Below, piece after piece: positions 33,449 to 40,692 of a stretch of DNA of 40,692 nt. The position numbers and the translations under genes were made by a program. Positions within the stretch are counted from its first letter, which is position 1. Every line of letters starts with the position of its first letter. The notes beneath the pieces are model-generated. The model worked only from the letters and a program-made list of their open reading frames with translations. It searched no databases and was not told the origin of the DNA. Location: positions 1 through 40,692 of the forward strand of contig NZ_JJNZ01000045.1 in assembly GCF_000690055.1 (NCBI RefSeq). Reading direction: 5' to 3'. Source of the DNA: Pseudoalteromonas fuliginea (GTDB taxonomy: Bacteria; Pseudomonadota; Gammaproteobacteria; Enterobacterales; Alteromonadaceae).

Positions 33449-33703
33449 TTACTTGTAAAAGGCTTCAACAGTGCCTTTTCTTGTAAGTAAAAGTGGTTGC
33501 CCGCGACGATCAAGCCCTTTTGGAGATGCAAATTTTATCCAACCTTCGCTGATGCAGTATTCTTCAACATCAAAACGCTCTTTGCCGTTGAACGTGATAC
33601 CAATATCGTGTTCAAAAACGTCTTCCACATGATGTGGGCTGCGTGGATTAATAGAAAGGCGATCTGGTAAAGCAGGTTTTGCGGTAGTGTCGTTCATGGT
33701 CAT
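33449..33703 (-). CDS. DUF3297 family protein
   Basis: An 84-residue soluble protein matching the DUF3297 family: LPDRLSINPRSPHHVEDVFEHDIGI, a short beta core, then SEGWIKFASPKGLDRRGQPLLLTRKGTVEAFYK. The function of the family is not known to me. It is charged and lacks signal or membrane segments. An in-frame ATG two codons further (33697) is a possible start; neither has a clear ribosome site. Confidence 0.85.
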   Translation of the reverse strand: MTMNDTTAKPALPDRLSINPRSPHHVEDVFEHDIGITFNGKERFDVEEYCISEGWIKFASPKGLDRRGQPLLLTRKGTVEAFYK

Positions 33704-33895
33704 ATTCTATATTGAATGAAGTATGCGCTATTGTAGGCAATACAAAGCTTTCGCTCAAGAGAGATAGTCGTAAATGTGTTTAAAAATGTACTAATTAATG
33801 AGTTGTGTATACAAATGAGATTGAGCTTGGAAAATATTTACAGAGGAGGATTTTGAAGATATTTGACTAAAAAATGATAAAGGTAAAAATATTAA

Positions 33896-33913
33896 TGGGT
33901 TATCTCTAACCCA
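33896..33913 (-). terminator. Hairpin after the first csp gene
   Basis: Stem tgggtta / taaccca (33896-33902 with 33907-33913) with a 4-base loop, then ttaatattttt on the minus strand. It follows the cold-shock gene stop by 16 bases. Confidence 0.7.
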
Positions 33914-33929
33914 CTAAATTGTTTAGCAA

Positions 33930-34139
33930 TTAGATGCAAACAATGTTTTCGGCTTGTGGGCCTTTTTGACCTTGTGTAACAGTAAACTGTACACGTTGGC
34001 CTTCAGCTAAAGTTTTAAAACCGTCGCCAGAGATTGCGCTAAAATGTGCAAAAACGTCTGCGCCAGATTCTTGCTCGATAAAACCAAAACCTTTTGCTTC
34101 GTTAAACCATTTTACTGAACCAGTAGTTGTATTAGACAT
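33930..34139 (-). CDS. Cold-shock protein, CspA family (copy 1)
   Basis: A 69-residue, five-stranded OB-fold RNA chaperone. RNP1 is KGFGFIE and RNP2 VFAHFSAI; the [10 protein letters not shown] opening is canonical and the sequence ends QAENIVCI. It melts secondary structure in RNA at low temperature. A near-identical paralogue lies about 190 bp upstream in the same direction; the two proteins differ at five positions or fewer. Its 120-bp leader resembles that of the paralogue. Confidence 0.96.
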   Translation of the reverse strand: MSNTTTGSVKWFNEAKGFGFIEQESGADVFAHFSAISGDGFKTLAEGQRVQFTVTQGQKGPQAENIVCI

Positions 34140-34260
34140 AATATGTATCCTAAAAAATTAATATAAGTGTGCCTGAAAAGAGGCAATTGAGCCGGAAAAA
34201 ATAGTTAACTTGAGGATATCGTGTAGGATTATTACTAAAACAACTCGGTACTAACAAATA
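34140..34260 (-). promoter_or_regulatory. Conserved csp leader 1
   Basis: The 5' leader read on the minus strand shares blocks with the leader of the second csp gene: ttagtaataatcct, tatcctca, a stem-loop tgcct/aggca, then ttaggata before the ATG. Shared blocks in otherwise changed sequence suggest a temperature-responsive mRNA structure, as for E. coli cspA. Confidence 0.6.
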
Positions 34261-34289
34261 AAACAGAACTTCTTTCAAACTAGTATTCA

Positions 34290-34313
34290 AAATGGGTTAT
34301 TGCTAACCCATTT
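34290..34313 (-). terminator. Terminator after the second csp gene
   Basis: Stem aaatgggtta / taacccattt (34290-34299 with 34304-34313) with a 4-base loop that reads GCAA (tetraloop-like) on the minus strand. A T-run follows it there. Confidence 0.8.
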
Positions 34314-34324
34314 AACGAAAGCAA

Positions 34325-34534
34325 TTAGATGCTAACGATGTTTTCAGCTTGTGGGCCTTTTTGACCTTGAGTCACAGTAAACTGTACACGTTGGCCTTCA
34401 GCTAAAGTTTTGAAACCGTCACCAGAGATTGCGCTGAAATGAGCGAAAACGTCAGGACCAGATTCTTGCTCGATGAAACCAAAACCTTTTGCTTCATTGA
34501 AAAATTTAACTGTACCAGTTGTAGTATTAGACAT
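34325..34534 (-). CDS. Cold-shock protein, CspA family (copy 2)
   Basis: A 69-residue OB-fold protein almost identical to copy 1, with RNP1 KGFGFIE and RNP2 VFAHFSAI; it reads [10 protein letters not shown] and ESGPDVF where copy 1 has [10 protein letters not shown] and ESGADVF, and it ends NIVSI rather than NIVCI. The F in place of W is a common aromatic swap at a nucleic-acid-contact position. An AGGA site precedes the ATG. The upstream position with its own leader and terminator suggests separate transcription. Confidence 0.96.
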   Translation of the reverse strand: MSNTTTGTVKFFNEAKGFGFIEQESGPDVFAHFSAISGDGFKTLAEGQRVQFTVTQGQKGPQAENIVSI

Positions 34535-34658
34535 AATAGTATCCTAAGAATTAATAAAAGTGCGCCTTAAATTAAGGCAATTTAACAGGAAGAAAACATA
34601 CATTTAACTGAGGATAACGCGAAGGATTATTACTAATATCAACGTGGTACTTACAAAT
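34535..34658 (-). promoter_or_regulatory. Conserved csp leader 2
   Basis: The same blocks as leader 1: ttagtaataatcct, tatcctca and ttaggata before the ATG. The hairpin is gcctta / taaggc, slightly longer than in copy 1, so the fold is conserved while the loop changed. Confidence 0.6.
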
Positions 34659-35261
34659 AAATAGGGTTTTCTATCAACCCGATGCGAAGCAGGATAACAG
34701 TAAGTTAAGCCGTATACCAAGCTTTATTGTGATTTTATTTTAGAAGTACTACTTTTTTATCTGTTAATTATTAGCCAGTTTACTAACGCCTATGCAGATT
34801 TGTTTTTTAAAATTAAATTAAAGCTTTTTAAATCAGTTTGTTATGTTATATGTGGTGTTCTTTGAAGTGAATTAAATAGAAACCTCAAGTGCTTAAAACG
34901 TCTATCACTTATCTGTTTAATTTTTATATGGATCTTAGATTATTTAATTGACTGGCTCTAAATTGCAAATTTAGGTGCTAATAATGTAATCCAAAGTGTT
35001 TCAGTAATTATTTTAATAATCGATTTTATGTCCACTTTGATGAGTTTTACCTCTTTTTATATTTATGGAGGCAAGCGTAATTAAAAAATAACAAAAGGTT
35101 ATTGGCGTTTTTAATCACTATATAAAAGGTGAAAAGTAACTACTTGTTATACGGGCGATACTCAGTTCTATCAACATAGGCGAGTGTAACTCAGTCGCTT
35201 TAAGCCAGAGTTATAGCATTTAACATGCTGCGCTTTTTCATGTCTTTTTTTTGTAAAATAT
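34659..35261. other. 600-bp gap without a gene
   Basis: An AT-rich stretch between csp leader 2 and the phosphatase promoter. No frame above 40 codons with a ribosome site is convincing on either strand, and no repeat or tRNA is seen. It may hold small RNAs or the csp promoter. Confidence 0.5.
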
Positions 35262-35317
35262 TAGTCACTTTTTATTCACCAAAATTACCTTTTTTAGTCA
35301 TATCTTTTTTCTATAGT
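35262..35317 (+). promoter_or_regulatory. Pho-box-like array and -10 before the phosphatases
   Basis: Four 7-bp half-sites at exact 11-bp steps: tagtcac (35262), tattcac (35273), attacct (35284), tagtcat (35295), each with an AT-rich 4-base spacer. This matches PhoB direct repeats of the TGTCAT type in spacing better than in base content. A tatagt -10 (35312-35317) lies 10 bp after the last half-site, replacing a -35. PhoB activation under phosphate starvation is inferred. Confidence 0.6.
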
Positions 35318-35385
35318 GCAGCGGTTACTCATTTGAGATTTTTAACTTCAAGCAAAAAATAACCACTAAACAATGGGAATTATGA

Positions 35386-36975
35386 ATGAAAATTAAAAAA
35401 GTCGCTGCGGCAATCGCTCTAACGTTTGCGTTTAGCGCAGTGAGCCATGCAGATGTACTACCGCAAAGCCAAAAAGACAGCAGCTGGTATAGCGCTGCGC
35501 AAACTAAACTAACAACAAAAACAGCACAAGCGCAGGCTACACAAGCCACTAAAGCTAAAAATGTCATTTTATTTGTGGGCGATGGCATGGGTATTTCTAC
35601 TCTTACCGCAGCGCGCATTTTGCAAGGGCAGCGTAATAACCAATCTGGCGAAGAAGGTTATTTAAGCTTTGAAGAGTTCCCATACTCTGCACAAGTTAAA
35701 ACGTATAACGTAGATGCCCAAACTCCCGACTCAGCAGGCACGATGACGGCAATGATTTCGGGTGTTAAAACCGATGTTGGCGTAATTGGTGTAGATGAAG
35801 ATATTGAACGCGGCGTGTGTTCAACAGTGGCAGGTAATGAATTACTTACAGCTACAGAGCTTGCTGAAATTAAAGGCCTTGCAACAGGCGTTATTTCTAC
35901 AGCACGTATTACTCATGCAACCCCTGCTGCAACGTATGCTAAATCGGCTGACCGTAACTGGGAAGACGTATCCGATATGCCAGAAGATGCCGTAACGGGT
36001 GGCTGTGAAGACATTGCATCGCAACTGGTTAACTTCGAAAAAAACCTAGAAGCACGATTTGTAGGGACCGACGTAGACGGCCTTGATTTTGTAATGGGTG
36101 GCGGTCGTCGTCACTTTTTACCAAAAGACGAAACAGCTAACTCAACAGATGCAGTAAGTGCTATAGAAGGCGACCGTACTGACGAGCGCAACCTAGTGAC
36201 TGAGTGGCAAACACAATACCCAGATGCTACGTACGTGATGGATCAAACAGGCTTTGATGCAATAGCGGATGACGCCACTAAAGTATTTGGTTTATTTAAC
36301 GAATCCCACATGCAATACGAAGCTGACCGCGCAAACGATGTAGCGGGCGAGCCTTCACTTACCGATATGACCACTAAAGCAATTGAAGTGCTTGGTAAAA
36401 ACGATAATGGATTTTTCTTAACGGTTGAGTCGGGTCGAATTGACCATGCGCACCACGCGGGTAATGCGTACAACGCGCTTAACGACACCATTGAGTTTGC
36501 TAAAGCCGTGCAGGCTGCGGTAGATAACACCAACCCAGAAGAAACCCTTATTTTAGTAACCGCCGATCACAGCCATGTATTTACTATTGCAGGCTACCCT
36601 AAGCGTGGTAATCCAATTTTAGGTCAAGTAGTTGCAGTAGGTGCAACAACACCAAGCCTAGCCGCCGACGATATGCCGTACACCACAGTCGGTTACGCAA
36701 ATGGCTTAGGTTTTAGAAATTTAGGCGACGAGACAAATGCTGATGCAAGTTACACAAGTGCTGCTGTTGCAGGGCGTGTTGAGCTAAATGGCGTTGATAC
36801 AACAACCCCAGGTTTTCACCAAGAAGCAACCGTACCAATGGGCTCAGAAACACACGCAGGTGAAGACATATCTTTACATGCTAAAGGTCCTGGTGCTCAG
36901 CTAGCCCAAGGTGTAATTGAACAAAACGTTGTATTTCATCTAATTAATCAAGCTCTTGAATTAACTCAGCAATAA
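35386..36975 (+). CDS. Alkaline phosphatase, PhoA family (copy 1, periplasmic)
   Basis: A 529-residue exported hydrolase of phosphate monoesters. The signal peptide (MKIKKVAAAIALTFAFSAVSHA) is cleaved near residue 22. FVGDGMG (64-70) gives a metal-binding Asp, the nucleophile is Ser116 in PDSAGTMTAM, and Zn/Mg ligands include ESGRIDHAHHAGN and TADHSHVF, then HAGED near the end. All active-site groups are intact. The gene ends in taatg, giving a stop/start junction with the second phosphatase, 65-70% like it. Together they scavenge phosphate from organic phosphorus in sea water. Confidence 0.94.
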   Translation: MKIKKVAAAIALTFAFSAVSHADVLPQSQKDSSWYSAAQTKLTTKTAQAQATQATKAKNVILFVGDGMGISTLTAARILQGQRNNQSGEEGYLSFEEFPYSAQVKTYNVDAQTPDSAGTMTAMISGVKTDVGVIGVDEDIERGVCSTVAGNELLTATELAEIKGLATGVISTARITHATPAATYAKSADRNWEDVSDMPEDAVTGGCEDIASQLVNFEKNLEARFVGTDVDGLDFVMGGGRRHFLPKDETANSTDAVSAIEGDRTDERNLVTEWQTQYPDATYVMDQTGFDAIADDATKVFGLFNESHMQYEADRANDVAGEPSLTDMTTKAIEVLGKNDNGFFLTVESGRIDHAHHAGNAYNALNDTIEFAKAVQAAVDNTNPEETLILVTADHSHVFTIAGYPKRGNPILGQVVAVGATTPSLAADDMPYTTVGYANGLGFRNLGDETNADASYTSAAVAGRVELNGVDTTTPGFHQEATVPMGSETHAGEDISLHAKGPGAQLAQGVIEQNVVFHLINQALELTQQ

Positions 36976-36986
36976 TGGCGGCTAAC

Positions 36987-38777
36987 ATGAACAAATTAAC
37001 GGTACTTTCTTTGGCAGTAATGGTCGCGCTTGCAGGTTGCTCGAGTGACGATAACAAAAATGAAAATAATATTATCGCAGTAGATAATACTATTGCAGTG
37101 GGCTCTGAGCAGTGCATTAATGGCGGCGTAGAGACGCAAGTAGGCGCAGATACCAATAATAACGACGTGCTAGACAGCGATGAAGTTAACTCAACTAATT
37201 TAGTGTGTAATGCACCCGCAAGGTCGCTAACAAGCGAGCAGTTAGCCTCGCTCACTAGTAATACTTGGTTTAGTGAAGCACAAACAAAATTAGGTGCTGC
37301 ACAAACAGCCAGTAGCAACATTGTTACTGAATCAGGCAAAGCTAAAAACGTTATTTTATTTGTTGGCGATGGTATGGGTATTTCTACCATAACCGCAGCA
37401 CGTATTTTAGCGGGTCAGTTAGAGGGCGAAATGGGTGAAGATCACCAGTTAAGCTTTGAAACTATGCCTTTTTCAGGCTTTGTAAAAACATACAACGTAG
37501 ATGCGCAAACGCCAGATTCGGCAGGCACTATGACCGCAATGGCATCGGGCGTTAAAACCGACGCAGGCGTTATTGGTATAGATGAAGCGGTTGAACGTGG
37601 TAATTGTGCATCAGGCAAAGGGCACGAACTTGTTACCTCGTTAGAGCTTGCTGAAATTGCAGGCAAAGCAACAGGGATTATTTCTACAGCGCGTATTACT
37701 CACGCAACACCAGCTGCAACGTATGCTAAATCGGCAGAGCGTAACTGGGAAGATATCTCCGATATGCCAGAAAGTGCTGCAACATGTGAAGACATTGCAT
37801 CGCAACTGGTTAATTTTGAAGCCAACCTAGAAGCACGCTTTAGTGGTGTTGATGTAGACGGTATTGACGTAGTAATGGGCGGCGGTCGTCGTCACTTTTT
37901 ACCAAAAGATGCCGCGTTTAATTCAACCGATGCAGTAAGTGCAGTTGAAGGGGATCGTACAGATAACCGCGACTTAACCGCAGAGTGGAAAACGCAATAT
38001 CCAAATGGCACGTACGTAATGGATCAAACCGGTTTTGATGCAATAAGTGACGACGCCACTAAAGTGTTTGGCTTATTTAATGAGTCCCACATGCAGTACG
38101 AAGCTGACCGCGCAAACGATGTCGCAGGCGAACCTTCGCTTTCACAAATGACCGAAAAAGCAATAAACGTACTTGATAACAACGAGCAAGGTTTTTTCTT
38201 AACGGTTGAGTCGGGTCGAATTGACCACGCGCATCATGCGGGTAACGCTTATAACGCGTTAAACGACACTATTGAGCTTGCCAAAGCCGTTAAAGTGGCG
38301 ATGGAAAACACCAACCCAGAAGAAACATTAATAGTTGTAACTGCCGATCACAGCCATGTATTTACCATTGCCGGTTACCCTAAACGCGGTAACCCAATTT
38401 TAGGTAAAGTGGTTGCAGTAGGTGCAACTGAGCCAAGCTTAGCTGCCGACGATATGCCTTATACAACGGTGGGTTACACCAATGGTGGTGGCTTTAGAAA
38501 TCTAGGTAGCGAGACTGATGCCGATGCAGGTTACGCCTTTGCACCGGTTACAGGGCGTGTTGATTTAACAGATGTTGATACAACAACACCTGGTTTTCAT
38601 CAAGAAGCACTGGTACCAATGGGCTCAGAAACACATGCCGGTGAAGACGTAGGCGTTTATGCAATGGGACCTGGTGCACACTTGGTAACAGGCACAAACG
38701 AGCAAAGCTTTTTATTCCATGTAATGGACTTTGCCGCTGACTTTGTAAAAACCGCAGACGAAAAACTAGCGCAATAA
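36987..38777 (+). CDS. Alkaline phosphatase, PhoA family (copy 2, lipoprotein with extra N-terminal domain)
   Basis: A 596-residue paralogue. The ATG at 36987 opens a lipoprotein signal (MNKLTVLSLAVMVALAGC); the frame also has an ATG at 36975 in the overlapping stop codon of copy 1, which would add an unlikely MAAN. Before the catalytic part lies a short domain, CINGGVETQVGADTNNNDVL, with Asp/Asn-rich metal-loop character resembling DUF7151-type repeats. The phosphatase domain keeps FVGDGMG, PDSAGTMTAM, ESGRIDHAHHAGN and TADHSHV. DNA similarity to copy 1 is high across the catalytic region, indicating duplication, followed by N-terminal change. Surface-anchored (inference). Confidence 0.92.
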   Translation: MNKLTVLSLAVMVALAGCSSDDNKNENNIIAVDNTIAVGSEQCINGGVETQVGADTNNNDVLDSDEVNSTNLVCNAPARSLTSEQLASLTSNTWFSEAQTKLGAAQTASSNIVTESGKAKNVILFVGDGMGISTITAARILAGQLEGEMGEDHQLSFETMPFSGFVKTYNVDAQTPDSAGTMTAMASGVKTDAGVIGIDEAVERGNCASGKGHELVTSLELAEIAGKATGIISTARITHATPAATYAKSAERNWEDISDMPESAATCEDIASQLVNFEANLEARFSGVDVDGIDVVMGGGRRHFLPKDAAFNSTDAVSAVEGDRTDNRDLTAEWKTQYPNGTYVMDQTGFDAISDDATKVFGLFNESHMQYEADRANDVAGEPSLSQMTEKAINVLDNNEQGFFLTVESGRIDHAHHAGNAYNALNDTIELAKAVKVAMENTNPEETLIVVTADHSHVFTIAGYPKRGNPILGKVVAVGATEPSLAADDMPYTTVGYTNGGGFRNLGSETDADAGYAFAPVTGRVDLTDVDTTTPGFHQEALVPMGSETHAGEDVGVYAMGPGAHLVTGTNEQSFLFHVMDFAADFVKTADEKLAQ

Positions 38778-38816
38778 ATACCGGCTAGTTATAAATTTAG
38801 TTAAATATATCTAAAT

Positions 38817-38846
38817 AAAAAACCCCGCATACTGTGCGGGGTTTTT
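38817..38846 (+). terminator. Terminator after the phosphatase pair
   Basis: An 11-bp stem, aaaaccccgca / tgcggggtttt (38819-38829 with 38835-38845), with a 5-base loop and a T-run. Confidence 0.95.
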
Positions 38847-38916
38847 GTCATTAAACTGACATTTATAATCGTTATGTTATTGCCATAAACTTGAAATATA
38901 AATAAGAGATAGCTAA

Positions 38917-39630
38917 ATGAAAAAAGCGTTATTAATAATTGTCACGCTTGTAAGTACAAGTAGCTTTGCCTCGCAATGTGATATTGATGCTAAGCATTTA
39001 AAAGCCGATTATAAAATTACCAACAGCCATAAAGCGCAGCAAAGTAGCGAGTCACTTACCCTTTGGCGAAACAACCAGCAAGTAGCGCATCAAAGTGAAG
39101 TAATAACCGAGCTTTGGCAGCACTTAGCCAATAATCAAATACGACCAATACGTTACTTTAATGCCCAGCAACGCGGCATTGAATACCAACCATCTGAAGT
39201 ACGCGGCGTGCAAAATTGGAGTGCTAAAAGTCAGCTGGTGGATAACCACCTAATAAAAAAAATGACCTTAGTAAGCACACAAGGCAAAGGCTGCGATGAA
39301 GTAAAAAACTATACATTGAGCGAAAATGGCAACGACTTTAACCTCGCCTTTTTTACGCATTCAAAATTAGTTAAAACATTTAGTATTAGTAATAAAAAAA
39401 GCCAAACAACTACCTTGCTTAGCCTTAATAATGTAAGCACTGATGAGCCATTAATTACCGCTCAATTTGCACAATGGGATCGCTTTCAAACCACCGATTA
39501 CGCCGATATTGGCGATAACGAAGGCGACCCATTTTTAGCTAAAATGATAAACCTTGGTTTTATAGAGCACAGTGCAACTGGCTTTTATAACCAGCAGGGC
39601 GAGGCTATTCAAGGCGGGCACCACCACTAG
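38917..39630 (+). CDS. Exported protein of unknown function (237 residues)
   Basis: A signal peptide (MKKALLIIVTLVSTSSFA, cleaved about residue 18) leads to a mature protein with two cysteines (QCDID near 21 and GKGCDEV near 127), probably one disulfide. A beta-rich middle reads SESLTLWRNNQQVAHQ. The end, IQGGHHH, is a natural His tail that could bind metal. I do not recognise a family. It follows the phosphatase operon's terminator, so it has its own promoter. The start is chosen for the signal peptide; the ribosome site is weak. Confidence 0.75.
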   Translation: MKKALLIIVTLVSTSSFASQCDIDAKHLKADYKITNSHKAQQSSESLTLWRNNQQVAHQSEVITELWQHLANNQIRPIRYFNAQQRGIEYQPSEVRGVQNWSAKSQLVDNHLIKKMTLVSTQGKGCDEVKNYTLSENGNDFNLAFFTHSKLVKTFSISNKKSQTTTLLSLNNVSTDEPLITAQFAQWDRFQTTDYADIGDNEGDPFLAKMINLGFIEHSATGFYNQQGEAIQGGHHH

Positions 39631-39923
39631 GTTTTAATTGAGTTTTAATGTGGCGTAGGACGAGCTTGCTGTGTTGGGGGTAAATTTATACTTCAGTCAG
39701 CAAGCTGTGGTGAGCTACCAACCGCCCTCTAAAATAAAGTGAATTTAAAATACTTCCGCCTAAATAATACTTCGAATAATCGCCTCATCTTATAAATAAG
39801 CACCGCCTGCTGCTAATTATTTATAGTTCGCAATAACTTACGCTATTTGATACTAATAGAAGACCACGCAATAGGGACGCTTGAAAAAGTACTTATTAGC
39901 AAAGCTGTTATATTGGAACTTAA

Positions 39924-40358
39924 ATGCGAGTACTTTTAGTTATATGTTTTTTATGGACTAGCTTATTATTTGCCTGCGGCAATGATGAACTAGGCCAATC
40001 AGCCTCTTTTGCAAAAATAAATGAAGACTATAGCGTAGGTAACTTTGTTGGCTATGATGTCTACGTACCTGAGATATTTAAAGACTATTATTTAACGTCA
40101 TTTACAGTAGTGATAAAAGATACTTTATTAGCAGACTTTAATTTTACTGAAGCTAATAGTTATGAAGGTTATTACAAGGTATTTTTTCAAGTTAATCCTG
40201 AGAGATTAGATTCATTAAATATAGTACTTGGTTATTCAACAACAAAAGACAAAAAAGGAATTGTAATGTGTGGTGAAAGAATACAGCTAAATTTAAAAGA
40301 GTTACTCAGAGCAAATCAACCAGAAATGATCATCGCGCCCCCACCACCACTAAAATAG
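39924..40358 (+). CDS. Putative lipoprotein or exported protein of unknown function
   Basis: A 144-residue protein starting MRVLLVICFLWTSLLFACGND, a hydrophobic signal with Cys18 in LFAC; a Phe at -2 is unusual for a lipobox, so it may be a plain exported protein. It has a second Cys in VMCGERIQ and ends in a proline run (APPPPLK). TGGAAC precedes the ATG. Nothing recognised. The 293-bp gap before it shows no gene. Confidence 0.65.
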   Translation: MRVLLVICFLWTSLLFACGNDELGQSASFAKINEDYSVGNFVGYDVYVPEIFKDYYLTSFTVVIKDTLLADFNFTEANSYEGYYKVFFQVNPERLDSLNIVLGYSTTKDKKGIVMCGERIQLNLKELLRANQPEMIIAPPPPLK

Positions 40359-40488
40359 ATCGAATTATTAAATTATTTTTAAACGTCGATCAAAGCGCTT
40401 GAAATAGTTTGTTCGGGTTTTGTTTGGTCTTATATTTATATAGCTTAAGTAGTTCGCTATGTATAAACAAAGTTAGGATTCATTTTTT

Positions 40489-40692
40489 ATGATCAAATCT
40501 ATTACTGTTACTAAAAAGAATTATACCGACTATGCTGATTTTATAATAAAAAAGTTGTGTGCGCCTAAAGATAATAAAGGTTTAGGGTTTATAAAAAACA
40601 TGATTGTATGGTTTGTGCTAGCCGTTGTTCTTATGACTTTTTTTCAGGTTGAGTCTATTCGCCTTTCTGACAGGGCAAGATCACGAACTTTA
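40489..40692 (+). CDS. Membrane protein, 5' part only
   Basis: The frame is open from the ATG at 40489 to the end of the window (68 codons, no stop). An AGGA site lies 10 bases upstream. It starts MIKSITVTKKNYTDYADF, and one membrane helix follows (about residues 39-53, IVWFVLAVVLMTFF). It is too short to assign a family. Confidence 0.6.
   Translation, partial: MIKSITVTKKNYTDYADFIIKKLCAPKDNKGLGFIKNMIVWFVLAVVLMTFFQVESIRLSDRARSRTL

Noticed and set aside
35203..35215. ccagagtt near 35210 as another copy of the first MITE-like element
   Set aside because: Only the terminal motif matches; no partner end or internal arms.

Overview
This is a chromosomal segment of an AT-rich marine gammaproteobacterium, most likely Pseudoalteromonas or a close relative. 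That assignment is inference from the gene families, codon use and repeat style; no ribosomal RNA or tRNA gene is present to confirm it. Housekeeping genes (mltD, glmS, an RhlE-type helicase, two cold-shock genes) alternate with accessory cassettes.

Layout. 283-1548: lytic transglycosylase. 1688-4721: overlapping two-gene cassette of a P-loop ATPase and a TPR protein carrying six almost identical 144-bp repeats. 4807-12128: NtrC-type response regulator and histidine kinase, divergent from an adaptor/ABC/FtsX transporter operon; the space between holds a likely sigma-54 promoter and activator sites. 12192-16707: two large secreted proteins of unknown function, divergent from a small secreted Cys-rich protein. 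16772-18587: a MITE-like palindromic element whose end supplies the stop codon of a membrane TPR protein. 18665-21956: acetyltransferase, then a DeoR-family regulator (GlmR-like) with three copies of its probable half-site, and glmS. 22012-23465: a decayed toxin gene (frameshift plus in-frame TGA) ending in a glycine-zipper membrane domain, followed 3 nt later by a small membrane protein that may be its immunity protein. 23729-25027: DEAD-box helicase. 25108-28574: two overlapping P-loop ATPase genes behind three exact 27-bp operator units. 28703-33058: zinc-acquisition module (AztD-like periplasmic protein, ZnuD-like receptor, divergent MerC-like membrane protein) around two Zur-like boxes. 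33157-34658: a second MITE-like repeat, a DUF3297 gene, and tandem cspA-type genes with duplicated structured leaders. 35262-38777: two tandem alkaline phosphatases behind an 11-bp phased Pho-box-like array. 38917-40692: three unrecognised exported or membrane proteins, the last cut by the window end.

The best candidates for an undescribed system are the ATPase pair with its 27-bp operator array (25108-28574) and the ATPase/TPR pair (1688-4721). Both have an upstream ATPase gene overlapping by 14 bp a downstream gene with helical repeats, a layout reminiscent of STAND-type conflict or sensing systems split over two polypeptides. Function is not demonstrated by sequence alone. The glycine-zipper toxin remnant with its neighbour looks like an inter-bacterial effector/immunity module in decay.
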